Shown: positions 7,388 to 16,431 of the stretch, piece by piece | How positions within the stretch are numbered: position 1 is the first letter of the stretch | Layout of the letters: every line of letters starts with the position of its first letter | NCBI GenBank assembly: GCA_002426575.1 | Contig: DIRE01000024.1 | Span: 41,563-93,822 of the forward strand | Direction of reading: 5' to 3' | DNA length: 52,260 bases | Source of the DNA: Clostridiaceae bacterium UBA5444 | Lineage (GTDB): Bacteria; Bacillota; Clostridia; Clostridiales; Oxobacteraceae | Position numbers and translations under genes: made by a program | The notes under the pieces: model-generated | Told to the model about the DNA's origin: nothing | Database searches by the model: none | The model's input: the letters and a program-made list of their open reading frames with translations, nothing else

Positions 7388-10030
7388 CTATATTATTGAC
7401 TTTTCAATAATATCATATGAGGCTTCTAACGCATCACCTATTTTATCTACATATTTACCTCCTGCTTGAGCAACGTCAGGTTTGCCTCCTCCGCCGCCTC
7501 CAGCAATCTTTGCAACTTCTTTAACAATTTTCCCTGCATTAATACCTGAGGATACTGCATCTTTACTTGCCATTACAATAAATAAAGCCTTGCCATCTTT
7601 CTTACTTCCAAGTACAACTACAGATTTGCCTAATCTATCTCTTAATCTATCGCCAAGGTCTCTTAACCCTTCGGCATCAAGTTCTACTAAGGAAGCAACA
7701 ACTTTTATTCCTTTAATATCCCTAGCATTTTTTATAATATCATCTGAAGCATTTGCATTAACTTTTAATTTTAATTCGCTTATTTCATTATCCTTTATTT
7801 TTAATTCATGAATTAAACCCTCAACCTTACTTGCTACTTCTTTTGGTTGGGTCTTAAGATGCATTGCAGCTTTGTTTAACTCATTCTCTATATTATTTAT
7901 ATAATCTAATGCACCCCTGCCTGTTACTGCTTCAATTCTTCTAACTCCAGCTGCAATACCTCCTTCAGATATTATCTTAAATAGTCCAATTTGTGAGCTG
8001 TTTAGTACATGGGTTCCTCCGCAAAACTCCATGCTTATATCTCCAACCTTTACCACTCTAACAACTGAGCCGTACTTTTCTCCAAATAAAGCCACAGCAC
8101 CCATTTTTCTTGCTTCGTCAATCCCTGTTTCAATTGTTTTCACTTCCAAAGAATCCAGTATACTTTCATTTACTATATGTTCAACCTTTTTTAAATCTTC
8201 AGGGCTTACTTGTTCAAAATGAGTAAAGTCAAATCTTAGCCTCTCTTCTGTAACTAAAGATCCTGACTGCTCTACGTGATTTCCTAATACTTGTTTTAAT
8301 GCTGACTGAAGCAGATGTGTTGCCGTATGATTTCTTGCAATATCATCTCTCCTGTTTTTGTAAACAATAGTTTCGACCTTGTCTTTTACATTTATTGTTC
8401 CTTTTATAACCTTGCCTATGTGAATTATCTTTCCATTAGGTGTTTTCTTGCAGTCACGTATTTCTACTTTACTCTCAGGTGAATTACTTTTTATAATTCC
8501 ACTATCCCCAACTTGGCCTCCCATTTCAGAATAAAAGGATGTATTGTCAAGTATTAATGATACATAATCCCCACAATTTGCGCTTTGAACAACTTCCCCG
8601 TCTTTAACAATTACTGTTATTCTGCCACTTGATTTGCAATTATTATACCCAGAAAAGCTAGTTGTAATCTCAGGTGGAAGAGTAGAGTATACATCTATAT
8701 CTCTTCCCATGTAATTAGTTACATCCCTAGCTGCTCTAGCCCTTTCTCTTTGGGATTTCATCTCTTGCTCAAATCCTATCATATCAATCTCCATGCCATT
8801 CTCTTCTAGTATCTCTAAAGTAAGCTCTACTGGAAATCCATATGTGTCATAAAGTTTAAATGCCTTATCACCAGATAGTATTTTCTCATTATTAAATTTA
8901 AGTTCATCTACATATTCATTTAGTATACCAATGCCTTGATCTATTGTTTCATCAAATCTTTCCTCTTCAAGCTTTATTATCTTCTTTATATATTCCCTTT
9001 TTTCGTCTATCTCATGGTAGGCATACTTAGAGTTATCTATTACAACGTCACAAAGCTTATACAAAAAGGCTTCCTTGCTGTTTAAAAGTTTGCCATGTCT
9101 TGCAGCCCTTCTTAAAAGCCTTCTAAATACATATCCTCTTCCCTCATTAGATGGAAGTATGCCATCTCCAGCCATAAATGTTATGCTCCTTATATGGTCT
9201 GTAATAACCCTTATGGATGTGTCTATATCTTTATTTTTGCCATACTCTACATTTAATAGACTGCACACTTCATTTAATATTCTTTTCATTGTATCAACTT
9301 CAAATATACTGTCCACACCCTGCATTATTGTAGCCATTCTTTCAAGTCCCATTCCAGTATCTATGTTAGGGTTTTTCAGCTTATTGTAGTTTCCATCTTC
9401 ATCTTTATCATATTGTGTAAATACAAGATTCCAAAACTCTATTATTCTATCCTCATCAGATGCTTTTACAAATTCATCTACAGTGTTTATTTCTCCTTGT
9501 CCTCTATCAAAATGTATTTCAGAACAAGGACCGCAAGGGCCTGCTCCATGCTCCCAGAAGTTATCTTCCTTACCAAGTCTAAATATACGAGATGGATCGA
9601 TGTCTGTCTGTTTAGTCCATATTTCATATGCCTCATCATCATCTTTATATATTGTTGCATAAAGCCTATCTTTTGGTATATCAAGAACCCCAGTTACAAA
9701 CTCCCATGCCCAAGGTATTATTTCTTTTTTAAAGTAGTCTCCAAATGAAAAATTCCCAAGCATCTCAAAAAATGTTGCATGCCTCGATGTCTTTCCAACC
9801 CTTTCTATATCTCCAGTTCTTATACACTTCTGACAGGTTGCAACCCTCTTTCTTGGAGGAGTTTCCTGCCCAGTAAAATATGGTTTTAAAGGAGCCATTC
9901 CAGCATTTATTAGAAGAAGGCTCTTATCATTTTGTGGAACCAAAGAAAAACTTGGCAGCACAAGATGCCCCTTACTTTCAAAAAAATCAAGATATTCTTT
10001 TCTTATCTGATTTAAACCCATCTTTTCCAT
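7388..10030 (-). CDS. alaS: Alanine--tRNA ligase
   Basis: Class II synthetase charging tRNA-Ala. It has the catalytic domain (LPSFSLVPQNDKSLL, then GLERMATIMQG), the editing domain with zinc-binding HTATHLL and CGGTH, and the C-terminal C-Ala domain with the glycine-rich GGGGGGKPDVAQAGG stretch. ATG 10030, preceded by GGGAGGT, gives 880 aa, the usual AlaRS size; the longer reading frame runs into the T-box leader. It is controlled by an upstream T-box riboswitch with a consensus promoter, and is followed by the long inverted repeat and ireB. Confidence 0.97.
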   Translation of the reverse strand: MEKMGLNQIRKEYLDFFESKGHLVLPSFSLVPQNDKSLLLINAGMAPLKPYFTGQETPPRKRVATCQKCIRTGDIERVGKTSRHATFFEMLGNFSFGDYFKKEIIPWAWEFVTGVLDIPKDRLYATIYKDDDEAYEIWTKQTDIDPSRIFRLGKEDNFWEHGAGPCGPCSEIHFDRGQGEINTVDEFVKASDEDRIIEFWNLVFTQYDKDEDGNYNKLKNPNIDTGMGLERMATIMQGVDSIFEVDTMKRILNEVCSLLNVEYGKNKDIDTSIRVITDHIRSITFMAGDGILPSNEGRGYVFRRLLRRAARHGKLLNSKEAFLYKLCDVVIDNSKYAYHEIDEKREYIKKIIKLEEERFDETIDQGIGILNEYVDELKFNNEKILSGDKAFKLYDTYGFPVELTLEILEENGMEIDMIGFEQEMKSQRERARAARDVTNYMGRDIDVYSTLPPEITTSFSGYNNCKSSGRITVIVKDGEVVQSANCGDYVSLILDNTSFYSEMGGQVGDSGIIKSNSPESKVEIRDCKKTPNGKIIHIGKVIKGTINVKDKVETIVYKNRRDDIARNHTATHLLQSALKQVLGNHVEQSGSLVTEERLRFDFTHFEQVSPEDLKKVEHIVNESILDSLEVKTIETGIDEARKMGAVALFGEKYGSVVRVVKVGDISMEFCGGTHVLNSSQIGLFKIISEGGIAAGVRRIEAVTGRGALDYINNIENELNKAAMHLKTQPKEVASKVEGLIHELKIKDNEISELKLKVNANASDDIIKNARDIKGIKVVASLVELDAEGLRDLGDRLRDRLGKSVVVLGSKKDGKALFIVMASKDAVSSGINAGKIVKEVAKIAGGGGGGKPDVAQAGGKYVDKIGDALEASYDIIEKSII

Positions 10031-10045
10031 AAAATTACCTCCCAA

Positions 10046-10287
10046 AAAATAAAAAATACCCTTCAATCCCCATTTAGGGGCGAAAGGTTATCCGCGGTAC
10101 CACCCTAATTGTCATATTATAATATGACATCTTGTAACAGATAACGGCTGATTCCGTCAGGTTCTACTAAAATTCAACCCTGAAACTTTGGGATTGCTTC
10201 AGATAATCATGTTTAAAGGCTTTCACCTTACGCCTTCTCTCTTTAAAACTACAACTATCTTACTATTCCCTTCATCGTCTTTATTGA
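10046..10287 (-). ncRNA. T-box riboswitch leader of alaS
   Basis: The minus-strand leader begins with AAAGACGATGAAGGGAATAGTA, contains a Stem I GA-type element (AGAGAGAAGG) and the T-box core AGGGTGGTACCGCGG (rc of about 10092-10106), and ends in a terminator hairpin (CCCC..GGGG) with a T-rich tract before the alaS ribosome site. A GCA (Ala) triplet in CTGAAGCAATCCC is a candidate specifier. Class is certain; exact specifier pairing is inferred. Confidence 0.93.
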
Positions 10288-10292
10288 AATAA

Positions 10293-10321
10293 ATTATACA
10301 AAATAATATTAGTATTGTCAA
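10293..10321 (-). promoter_or_regulatory. Consensus sigmaA promoter of the alaS T-box
   Basis: On the minus strand TTGACA (10316-10321), a 17-bp spacer, then TATAAT (10293-10298). The predicted start near 10287 matches the 5' end of the T-box. Confidence 0.85.
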
Positions 10322-10345
10322 TTAAGATAAGGCCAAAAATAAGCA

Positions 10346-11392
10346 TTAAAACAAGCTTTTTACTACATCCGTATATATTATTTTAAGAGCCGCAATAATA
10401 GGTATTCCAAATATCATTCCAATTACGCCATATAATTCCCCTCCAATTATGAGTGCTAGTATTACGGTTACAGGATGAAGATCAACACTATCTCCCGTAA
10501 TTATAGGGCATATTATACCGCTTTCCACCTGCTGTATTATAAATAGTAAAACCAATGTCCATATTGCCTTTGAAGGAGATTGAAGAAGCGCAATTAAAAC
10601 AGCAGGAATGGTTCCTATAACAGGCCCAAAGTATGGTATTATATTTGTTATACCATTTATTATGCCAAGAAACAATGCAAAATTAACTTTTAGTATAAGC
10701 AGAGCCAAAGTAGTAAATACGGCTATTATAAATGATAATATAATCTGGCTTCTTACATAGTTTCCGAATACTTCATCTATATTTGAGCATATTCTATCAA
10801 TTCTGCTTCTAAACTTTCTAGGTATGAGCTTCCTTGAATTATCTATAATTTTATTATAATCTCTTAAAAAGTAGTATAGTATAAATGGAATAAGTATATA
10901 GTTTATAATACCATCAAACAGAGATATTATTCCATCAGTAAGATATGAAATATATGAAGCCATGGTGACTTCAAGCCTATTTGAATTAACATACAATGCA
11001 TTCTTTATACTTCCTGGTAGATTGAAACCAGCTTTAGTATACCTATCCTGTATATTTGTTATAAATGCCATGAATTCCTCATTTATCTTTGGAAGAACAT
11101 CTAAAAGCTTCGTCATATCCCTCATTATTTGTGGTATTATATAAAAGCATATGGATAAAACAAATAATATAAGTACCCCATATGTAATAAGCACCCCAAT
11201 CCATCTTTTAATGCCCTTTGTTTCCATATAGCAAATAACTGGATTTAATAAATAAGCTAAAACTAGACTTACTATAAATGGACTTAAAATATTAAAAATT
11301 AGGTTTATATTTTTAAATATAATAATAAGTATTATTATAATCACGGAAATAAAAGTATACTTCAAAATTTTTCTCTTTCGGTTAAAGTCCAT
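10346..11392 (-). CDS. AI-2E family transporter (YrrI-like permease)
   Basis: A 348-aa polytopic membrane protein of the AI-2E/UPF0118 family. There is a short basic N-terminus, two early helices (about residues 12-70), a soluble segment (~90-150), then several helices including ILSFIIAVFTTLALLILKV and NGITNIIPYFGPVIGTIPAVLIAL, the family-typical PYFGP segment. Substrate cannot be assigned; the family includes autoinducer-2 exporters and cation antiporters. It follows the PRC-barrel gene by 4 nt and lies just upstream of the alaS T-box, as in Bacillus. Confidence 0.9.
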   Translation of the reverse strand: MDFNRKRKILKYTFISVIIIILIIIFKNINLIFNILSPFIVSLVLAYLLNPVICYMETKGIKRWIGVLITYGVLILFVLSICFYIIPQIMRDMTKLLDVLPKINEEFMAFITNIQDRYTKAGFNLPGSIKNALYVNSNRLEVTMASYISYLTDGIISLFDGIINYILIPFILYYFLRDYNKIIDNSRKLIPRKFRSRIDRICSNIDEVFGNYVRSQIILSFIIAVFTTLALLILKVNFALFLGIINGITNIIPYFGPVIGTIPAVLIALLQSPSKAIWTLVLLFIIQQVESGIICPIITGDSVDLHPVTVILALIIGGELYGVIGMIFGIPIIAALKIIYTDVVKSLF

Positions 11393-11396
11393 AAAT

Positions 11397-11936
11397 TTAT
11401 ACCTCTTCTTTAAATATCTTCTTTAATGAGATATCATTTTTTAAAACAATATTTTTATAATTGCTGTCTATAATAACATCGTTCTCCCCAAATATTATCT
11501 TTTCCGAAAAAGGAATAATTAATTTACCCTTTATAATATCTTCAACAAAGCCATCAGAAATTATATATCCCCCTATTTTAAACTTTTCTTCACTAATTAT
11601 CACATCTTCAATATGTCCTATTTCTTCCCCTTTGTTTGTTATTACATTCATACTAAAAACTCTATCTATTTCTTTAATAGCATTAATCACCTCCTGATTT
11701 TTATTTATACACTGCAGCTTTTCTGGCTTATTTGCTAAAATCACATCTCTGCCTATTATTTCAATATCGTTTATAGGTATAAATATATCTTTTTTCACCC
11801 ACCTGCCAGAGTATATAGAAAAACCCATTATTAACTCTTGCCTAAAACTATATATAGTATTTTTCACCTTGCCAATCAATCTGCCATTCTCTATATTTAC
11901 TACATTAATGCCTCTTAATTCTTTTGATTTAAGCAT
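11397..11936 (-). CDS. PRC-barrel domain protein (YrrD-like)
   Basis: A 179-aa soluble protein with two PRC-barrel-like halves, each with the pattern GxxIGxVxDhhh (GRLIGKVKNTIYS near residue 18, and GEEIGHIEDVIIS near residue 102). Such barrels bind RNA or partner proteins; the exact role is unknown. ATG is preceded by GCAGGTGATATA. It shares an operon with the AI-2E-type permease, whose start follows 4 nt after its stop. Confidence 0.85.
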   Translation of the reverse strand: MLKSKELRGINVVNIENGRLIGKVKNTIYSFRQELIMGFSIYSGRWVKKDIFIPINDIEIIGRDVILANKPEKLQCINKNQEVINAIKEIDRVFSMNVITNKGEEIGHIEDVIISEEKFKIGGYIISDGFVEDIIKGKLIIPFSEKIIFGENDVIIDSNYKNIVLKNDISLKKIFKEEV

Positions 11937-12011
11937 TATATCACCTGCTATAAATATTTTGTTTTACGTATTTTTATTTTTCCATATTAATTGAAAAATA
12001 AACAAATATAA

Positions 12012-12129
12012 ATGGCTATGTCTTAAGTAACTGTTGATTTCTAAACCGGATATGTTGATTGACTTCCGCTGCACGCTGCTACAGTAAATCAACATATCCT
12101 AAAATCAGCACTGTACTAAAACATAGCCA
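12012..12129 (+). repeat. Dispersed hairpin repeat, copy 1
   Basis: A long imperfect inverted repeat from TGGCTATGT to ACATAGCCA. The core stem GGATATGTTGATT (12048-12060) pairs exactly with AATCAACATATCC (12087-12099) around a loop containing GACTTCCGCTG. It shares the core and the flank AAGTAACTGTTGAT with copies at 27951 and 51061. It lies between the mnmA terminator and the PRC-barrel gene. This is the only copy whose outer arms are both complete. Confidence 0.85.
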
Positions 12130-12138
12130 TATAAGAAA

Positions 12139-12170
12139 AAGAACAGGCTATTTTTAAATTAGCTGTCCTT
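12139..12170 (-). terminator. Intrinsic terminator of the iscR-mnmA operon
   Basis: A stem of AAGGACAGCTA with TAGCCTGTTCTT (one bulge, one G-U) is followed on the minus strand by TTTTCTTAT. It lies just after the mnmA stop and abuts repeat copy 1. Confidence 0.7.
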
Positions 12171-12193
12171 TTATATGAAAACTATATGTTTTT

Positions 12194-13276
12194 TTAATAT
12201 CTTTCGATTGTTCCTCCCCCAAGTACTAAATCATTCTTATAGAAGACAACTGATTGTCCTGGGGTTATTGCTCTTTGAGGGGTTTTAAACTTTACAGTTA
12301 CGATGTCATCTCCCTCAGGTATTATTATTGCGGGAGCCTCTTTTGCATTATATCTTATCTTGGCTGTAACTTCCATCTCTTCATTTAATTTATCAAAGGG
12401 TATAAAGTTTAAGCCTGTTGCCCTAAGGCTGTCTTTATATACAGTATCACCCTCTCCGAGTATTACTGTATTATCCTCAGGATTTATATCCACAACAAAC
12501 ATTGGTTTCCCAAATGATATTCCAAGACCCTTTCTTTGACCTATGGTGTAATATGAAATTCCTTTGTGCTTTCCCAAAATATTGCCTTCAGTATCTTTAA
12601 AATACCCTTCTGATATTTTGTCAGGCACTCTTTCTTTTAAAAAGTTGCCATAATCATTATCAGGAACAAAACATATCTCTTCACTATCAGGCTTGCTTGC
12701 AACTGGCAAAGAAAGCTCCCTTGCTATTTGCCTTACCCTGTCTTTTGTTATATTCCCTAAAGGGAATAGGGTATGCTTAAGCTGATATTGAGTAAGATTA
12801 TATAGGGCATAGGTTTGATCTTTTCTTGTATCCTTTGACTTTTTGAGAAGATATCTATCTTTATATTCATCATAACCAAGGGATACATAATGACCTGTAG
12901 CAATATAGTCAGCATCAAGGTTCATTGCTCTTCTTAGTAGTTCATCAAATTTTATATACTTGTTACATGCAATGCACGGATTTGGAGTTCTGCCAGCTAA
13001 ATATTCGTCTATAAAATATTTAATAACCTTATCTTCAAATATATCTTTGAAGTTCATTACATAATATTTTATGCCAAGTACATCGCAAACCTTTCGTGCA
13101 TCACGTACAGCAGCGTATGAGCAGCATCCTCCTTCAACTTCTTTTACATTCTCATTTTTATCAGGCCAGACCTGCATTGTAACTCCTATTACATCATAGC
13201 CTTCCTCCTTTAGAAGTGCTGCTGCTACGGAGCTATCAACGCCACCACTCATGCCTACAACAACCTTCTTTTCCAT
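12194..13276 (-). CDS. mnmA: tRNA-specific 2-thiouridylase MnmA
   Basis: Uses ATP and persulfide sulfur to make 2-thiouridine at wobble U34 of Lys, Glu and Gln tRNAs. The N-terminal PP-loop is GMSGGVDSS (~8-16); catalytic cysteines lie in NPCIACN (~100) and EEICFVPD (~195). C-terminal beta domains follow. Length is 360 aa, normal. It starts 3 nt after the iscU stop, so the sulfur donor (cysteine desulfurase), the scaffold and this sulfur acceptor are co-expressed. Confidence 0.97.
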   Translation of the reverse strand: MEKKVVVGMSGGVDSSVAAALLKEEGYDVIGVTMQVWPDKNENVKEVEGGCCSYAAVRDARKVCDVLGIKYYVMNFKDIFEDKVIKYFIDEYLAGRTPNPCIACNKYIKFDELLRRAMNLDADYIATGHYVSLGYDEYKDRYLLKKSKDTRKDQTYALYNLTQYQLKHTLFPLGNITKDRVRQIARELSLPVASKPDSEEICFVPDNDYGNFLKERVPDKISEGYFKDTEGNILGKHKGISYYTIGQRKGLGISFGKPMFVVDINPEDNTVILGEGDTVYKDSLRATGLNFIPFDKLNEEMEVTAKIRYNAKEAPAIIIPEGDDIVTVKFKTPQRAITPGQSVVFYKNDLVLGGGTIERY

Positions 13277-13279
13277 ATA

Positions 13280-13693
13280 TTACTCATCCTCATGCAAGTT
13301 TTTGTGTTTCTCCTCAATTTTTGGCATACCATTTTTTTCTCTATAATCATTTATTGCTGCATGTATTGCCTCTTCTGCTAGTACTGAACAGTGAATTTTA
13401 ACAGGTGGAAGACCTTCTAGGGCTTCTATTACTGCTTTGTTTGAGGTTCCCCATGCCTCATCAACAGTTTTTCCTTTTATTAACTCAGTTGCCATACTGC
13501 TTGATGCAACTGCTGCACCGCATCCAAAGGTTTTAAATTTGGCATCAGTAATTATATTATTATCAATCTTTAGAAATATTTTCATTATATCTCCACATTT
13601 TGGATTACCTACAGTACCTACACCATCTGCATTTTCAATCTCTCCAACATTCCTTGGATTTGTGAAATGATCCATTACTTTATCACTATACAT
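13280..13693 (-). CDS. iscU: Fe-S cluster scaffold IscU/NifU-like
   Basis: A 137-aa scaffold protein on which IscS assembles Fe-S clusters. The three cluster-ligand cysteines are visible in NPKCGDIMK, FGCGAAVASSS and IHCSVLAEE; the Asp after Cys1 (CGD) is conserved. The charged C-terminal tail is characteristic of the clostridial NifU-like form. Its ATG directly follows the iscS stop, with the ribosome site GGGG in the end of iscS. Confidence 0.95.
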   Translation of the reverse strand: MYSDKVMDHFTNPRNVGEIENADGVGTVGNPKCGDIMKIFLKIDNNIITDAKFKTFGCGAAVASSSMATELIKGKTVDEAWGTSNKAVIEALEGLPPVKIHCSVLAEEAIHAAINDYREKNGMPKIEEKHKNLHEDE

Positions 13694-14878
13694 TTATTTT
13701 TCCCCCTTTTTTAAAAAATCATCATATAATGGTGACATATCTCTTAGCCTTTTAACAATATTAGGAAGGTTCTTAAGTACATAGTCTACATCTTCTTCTG
13801 TTGTTCCATTTCCAATTGTAAGCCTTAAAGATCCATGAGCAATCTCATGAGGAAGGCCTATTGCAAGAAGAACATGGGATGGATCTAAAGATCCTGATGA
13901 ACATGCAGAACCACTTGAGCCGCAAACTCCTATTCCATCAAGTAAAAGCAGTAATGATTCACCTTCAATAAATCTAAAACATACATTTACATTTCCAGGG
14001 AGCCTTTTAGTCCTATGACCGTTTAACCTGGTATAAGGTATGCTATTTAATATTCCATTAATTAGTTTATCCCTTAGGTGAGTTGATTTGGAAATATGTT
14101 CATCCATATTTTGGTCTGCTATCTCTATTGCTTTTCCAAGGCCTACAATTGCTGGAACATTTTCTGTTCCTGCTCTTCTTGACCTTTCTTGAGCTCCTCC
14201 ATGAATTAAAGGATGTATTTTAACTCCTCTTCTTATATATAAAGCCCCAATACCCTTTGGCCCATAGAATTTGTGAGCTGATAAAGATAATAGGTCAATA
14301 TTCATTTCGTCAACATTTATTGGTACATTTCCAACAGCCTGAACGGCATCTGTATGAAAATAAATACCTTTTTCTTTGCATATCTTTCCCACTTCTGCAA
14401 TTGGCTCTATTGTTCCTATTTCATTATTTGCAAACATTACAGATACAAGTATTGTTTTATCAGTTATAGCATTTTTTAAATCATCTAAATTAATCATACC
14501 CTCTTCATCAACGGGTAGATAAGTTACATCAAATCCGTGCTTTTCTAGATACTTACAAGTATAAAGTACTGCATGATGTTCTATCTGAGTCGTAATAATA
14601 TGATTTCCTTTATCTTTATTAGCTAAGGCAACCCCTTTTAAAGTCCAGTTATCAGACTCTGAGCCGCCAGCCGTGAAATAAATCTCATCAGGTCTTGCAC
14701 CTAATGCTTTTGCAACCTTTTCTCTAGAATTTTCAACTGCCTTTTTAGTTTCTCTTGAAATAGAATATATAGAGGAAGGGTTCCCATAGTTTTCAGTGAA
14801 ATATGGAAGCATCTCTTGGACTACCTCTGGTCTTGTTGGAGTTGTTGCTGCATAGTCCATATATATTACTTTTTTCAT
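13694..14878 (-). CDS. iscS: Cysteine desulfurase IscS/NifS
   Basis: PLP enzyme that removes sulfur from cysteine for Fe-S and tRNA thiolation. The PLP lysine is in SAHKFYGPKG (~205), with HTDAVQAVG upstream; the persulfide cysteine is in CGSSGSACSSGS (~325). Length 394 aa is standard. It starts one nucleotide after the iscR stop. The genes on both sides (iscR, iscU, mnmA) define the pathway. Confidence 0.97.
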   Translation of the reverse strand: MKKVIYMDYAATTPTRPEVVQEMLPYFTENYGNPSSIYSISRETKKAVENSREKVAKALGARPDEIYFTAGGSESDNWTLKGVALANKDKGNHIITTQIEHHAVLYTCKYLEKHGFDVTYLPVDEEGMINLDDLKNAITDKTILVSVMFANNEIGTIEPIAEVGKICKEKGIYFHTDAVQAVGNVPINVDEMNIDLLSLSAHKFYGPKGIGALYIRRGVKIHPLIHGGAQERSRRAGTENVPAIVGLGKAIEIADQNMDEHISKSTHLRDKLINGILNSIPYTRLNGHRTKRLPGNVNVCFRFIEGESLLLLLDGIGVCGSSGSACSSGSLDPSHVLLAIGLPHEIAHGSLRLTIGNGTTEEDVDYVLKNLPNIVKRLRDMSPLYDDFLKKGEK

Positions 14879-14879
14879 T

Positions 14880-15338
14880 TTATTCGCTCTCCTTTTTTAT
14901 CAAATCTTTATTCTTTTCGCATAATAGTTTATAATCATTTACCATATCCTGTAGACTTATTGAGTTAACTACATCATCTATGGCATTTTTAATTTTTACC
15001 CATATAAGCCTTGTAGCGCAATAATTAACCTTCGAACATTCATTTACCTCTCTATCGTCTATGCAGTCTGAAATCTCAATAGGTCCTTCAAGAATATTAA
15101 GTATATCACCAACCATTATATTTGATGGATCATCTGCTAGAATATATCCACCTTGCGAGCCCCTCATGCTTTTTACAAATCCTTCCCTTCTTAGGATCCC
15201 AATTAATTGTTCAAGGTAATACTCAGATATTCCCTGCCTTTCAGCTATTTTCTTTAGTGGAATTGGGTCTTCTCCATAATGAAGGGCAAGGTCATACATT
15301 GCTTTTACCCCATACTGACCTTTTGTAGATAATTTCAT
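14880..15338 (-). CDS. iscR: Rrf2-family Fe-S sensor regulator, IscR-like
   Basis: A 152-aa winged-helix regulator of the Rrf2 family. The N-terminus MKLSTKGQYGVKAMYDLA is typical, the recognition helix is in ISEYYLEQLIGILRREGFV, and three cluster-ligand cysteines lie in ISDCIDDREVNECSKVNYC (about residues 92-107). It is first gene of the isc operon and likely represses it when Fe-S loaded. A palindrome overlapping its promoter supports autoregulation. Confidence 0.93.
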   Translation of the reverse strand: MKLSTKGQYGVKAMYDLALHYGEDPIPLKKIAERQGISEYYLEQLIGILRREGFVKSMRGSQGGYILADDPSNIMVGDILNILEGPIEISDCIDDREVNECSKVNYCATRLIWVKIKNAIDDVVNSISLQDMVNDYKLLCEKNKDLIKKESE

Positions 15339-15372
15339 TAAATCACCACCAATATAATCCCGACTATTTAAC

Positions 15373-15405
15373 TCGGATATTCTAATTGAATAGTAGCATA
15401 TCCGA
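15373..15405. promoter_or_regulatory. Inverted repeat over the iscR promoter, candidate operator
   Basis: TCGGATAT (15373-15380) and ATATCCGA (15398-15405) form an exact 8-bp inverted repeat with a 17-bp spacer. One arm lies in the promoter spacer and the other just past the start site, a repressor-like placement. Binding by the IscR-like protein is inferred. Confidence 0.5.
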
Positions 15406-15418
15406 CCATTCCTGTCAA
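15390..15418 (-). promoter_or_regulatory. SigmaA-type promoter of the isc operon
   Basis: On the minus strand TTGACA (15413-15418), a 17-bp spacer, then TACTAT (15390-15395); the predicted start is near 15383. Confidence 0.75.
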
Positions 15419-15465
15419 CATTAATTAAGATTATTATTTCTAATATTTAAAGCTTTAAAATTGTT

Positions 15466-15494
15466 TTGCATTCCTTAGCTAAAAGTTCTAAAAT
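15466..15494 (+). promoter_or_regulatory. Candidate promoter of the PHP phosphatase gene
   Basis: TTGCAT (15466-15471), a 17-bp spacer, then TAAAAT (15489-15494) on the plus strand, about 37 nt before the start codon. Confidence 0.45.
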
Positions 15495-15530
15495 ATATGA
15501 GGATTATATTACAAAATTGGAGGATAAATT

Positions 15531-16328
15531 ATGTTTTTTGATTATCATGTACACAGCAATTTTTCACCAGACGGTTCTATGAGTATGGATGAGTGTATTA
15601 GCCATGCAATAGATAAAAATATTGAAGAAATGTGTTTTACAGACCATCTTGATATCGACTTTCCAGCATTCTCTGAAGAAAACTTGGATTATGAAAAATA
15701 TTCTAGTTCAATAGACGAGGTTAGAAAAAAGTATGAGGGCAGGATCAAAATCAATAAAGGAATTGAAATTGGTATGCAGCCTCATATAATAAACCAAATA
15801 TATGATTATATAGATGGAAAGAAGTTTGACTTTATAATAGGTTCTATTCATGTTGTAAATGGTCATGATATATGTGATTCTTCATTTTATGAAGGAAAAA
15901 GCAAAAAAGAGGTATACAATGAGTATTTAGATGCACTTTACACTTGTATCAAAGCCTTTAAAGACTTTAATGTGCTTGGCCATATTGACATAATAAAAAG
16001 ATATTGCCATTTTGAAGATAGAAATATGTATTTTGAAGAGTTTGGTGATTATATTACGCCAATATATAAAGAGCTTATACAAAGTGGCAGAGGCATTGAG
16101 ATAAACACATCTGGTATAAGATATAAGGTGGGTTCTGCTCATCCTACGGTAGACCTTTTAAAAGCTTATAGAAATCTTGGAGGAGAGATAATAACAACAG
16201 GCTCTGACAGCCACTCCTATGAGTATTTAGCCTATAACTTTGGCCCTACTTTAGATATATTAAGGGATTGTGGTTTTAAATATATAACCATATTTAGAGA
16301 TAGAAAACCTGTACAAATTAAAATATGA
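15531..16328 (+). CDS. PHP-domain histidinol-phosphatase family protein
   Basis: A 265-aa metal-dependent phosphoesterase of the PHP/HisJ family. Metal-binding segments are DYHVHSNFSPDG at the N-terminus, FTDHLDID (~38), IIGSIHVVNG (~105), LGHIDIIKRY (~147) and GSDSHSYEY near the C-terminus. No his genes are nearby, so a histidinol-phosphatase role is not certain; many relatives act on other phosphoesters. The start has TTGGAGGATAAATT. It is divergent from the isc operon and one of two supported plus-strand genes here. Confidence 0.87.
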   Translation: MFFDYHVHSNFSPDGSMSMDECISHAIDKNIEEMCFTDHLDIDFPAFSEENLDYEKYSSSIDEVRKKYEGRIKINKGIEIGMQPHIINQIYDYIDGKKFDFIIGSIHVVNGHDICDSSFYEGKSKKEVYNEYLDALYTCIKAFKDFNVLGHIDIIKRYCHFEDRNMYFEEFGDYITPIYKELIQSGRGIEINTSGIRYKVGSAHPTVDLLKAYRNLGGEIITTGSDSHSYEYLAYNFGPTLDILRDCGFKYITIFRDRKPVQIKI

Positions 16329-16352
16329 TTGGCTTAAATTTATTCTTAAATA

Positions 16353-16407
16353 ACAAAAGTGACCTTAAAATATTAGCTTTTATCTAATTTTTTAAGGTCA
16401 CTTTTGT
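16353..16407. terminator. Convergent terminator between PHP phosphatase and orr
   Basis: A perfect 18-bp stem (ACAAAAGTGACCTTAAAA, 16353-16370, with its complement at 16390-16407) between convergent genes. A-rich and T-rich flanks on the arms suit bidirectional use. Confidence 0.8.
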
Positions 16408-16431
16408 TTTATGCTTTGTCTATATCATATA

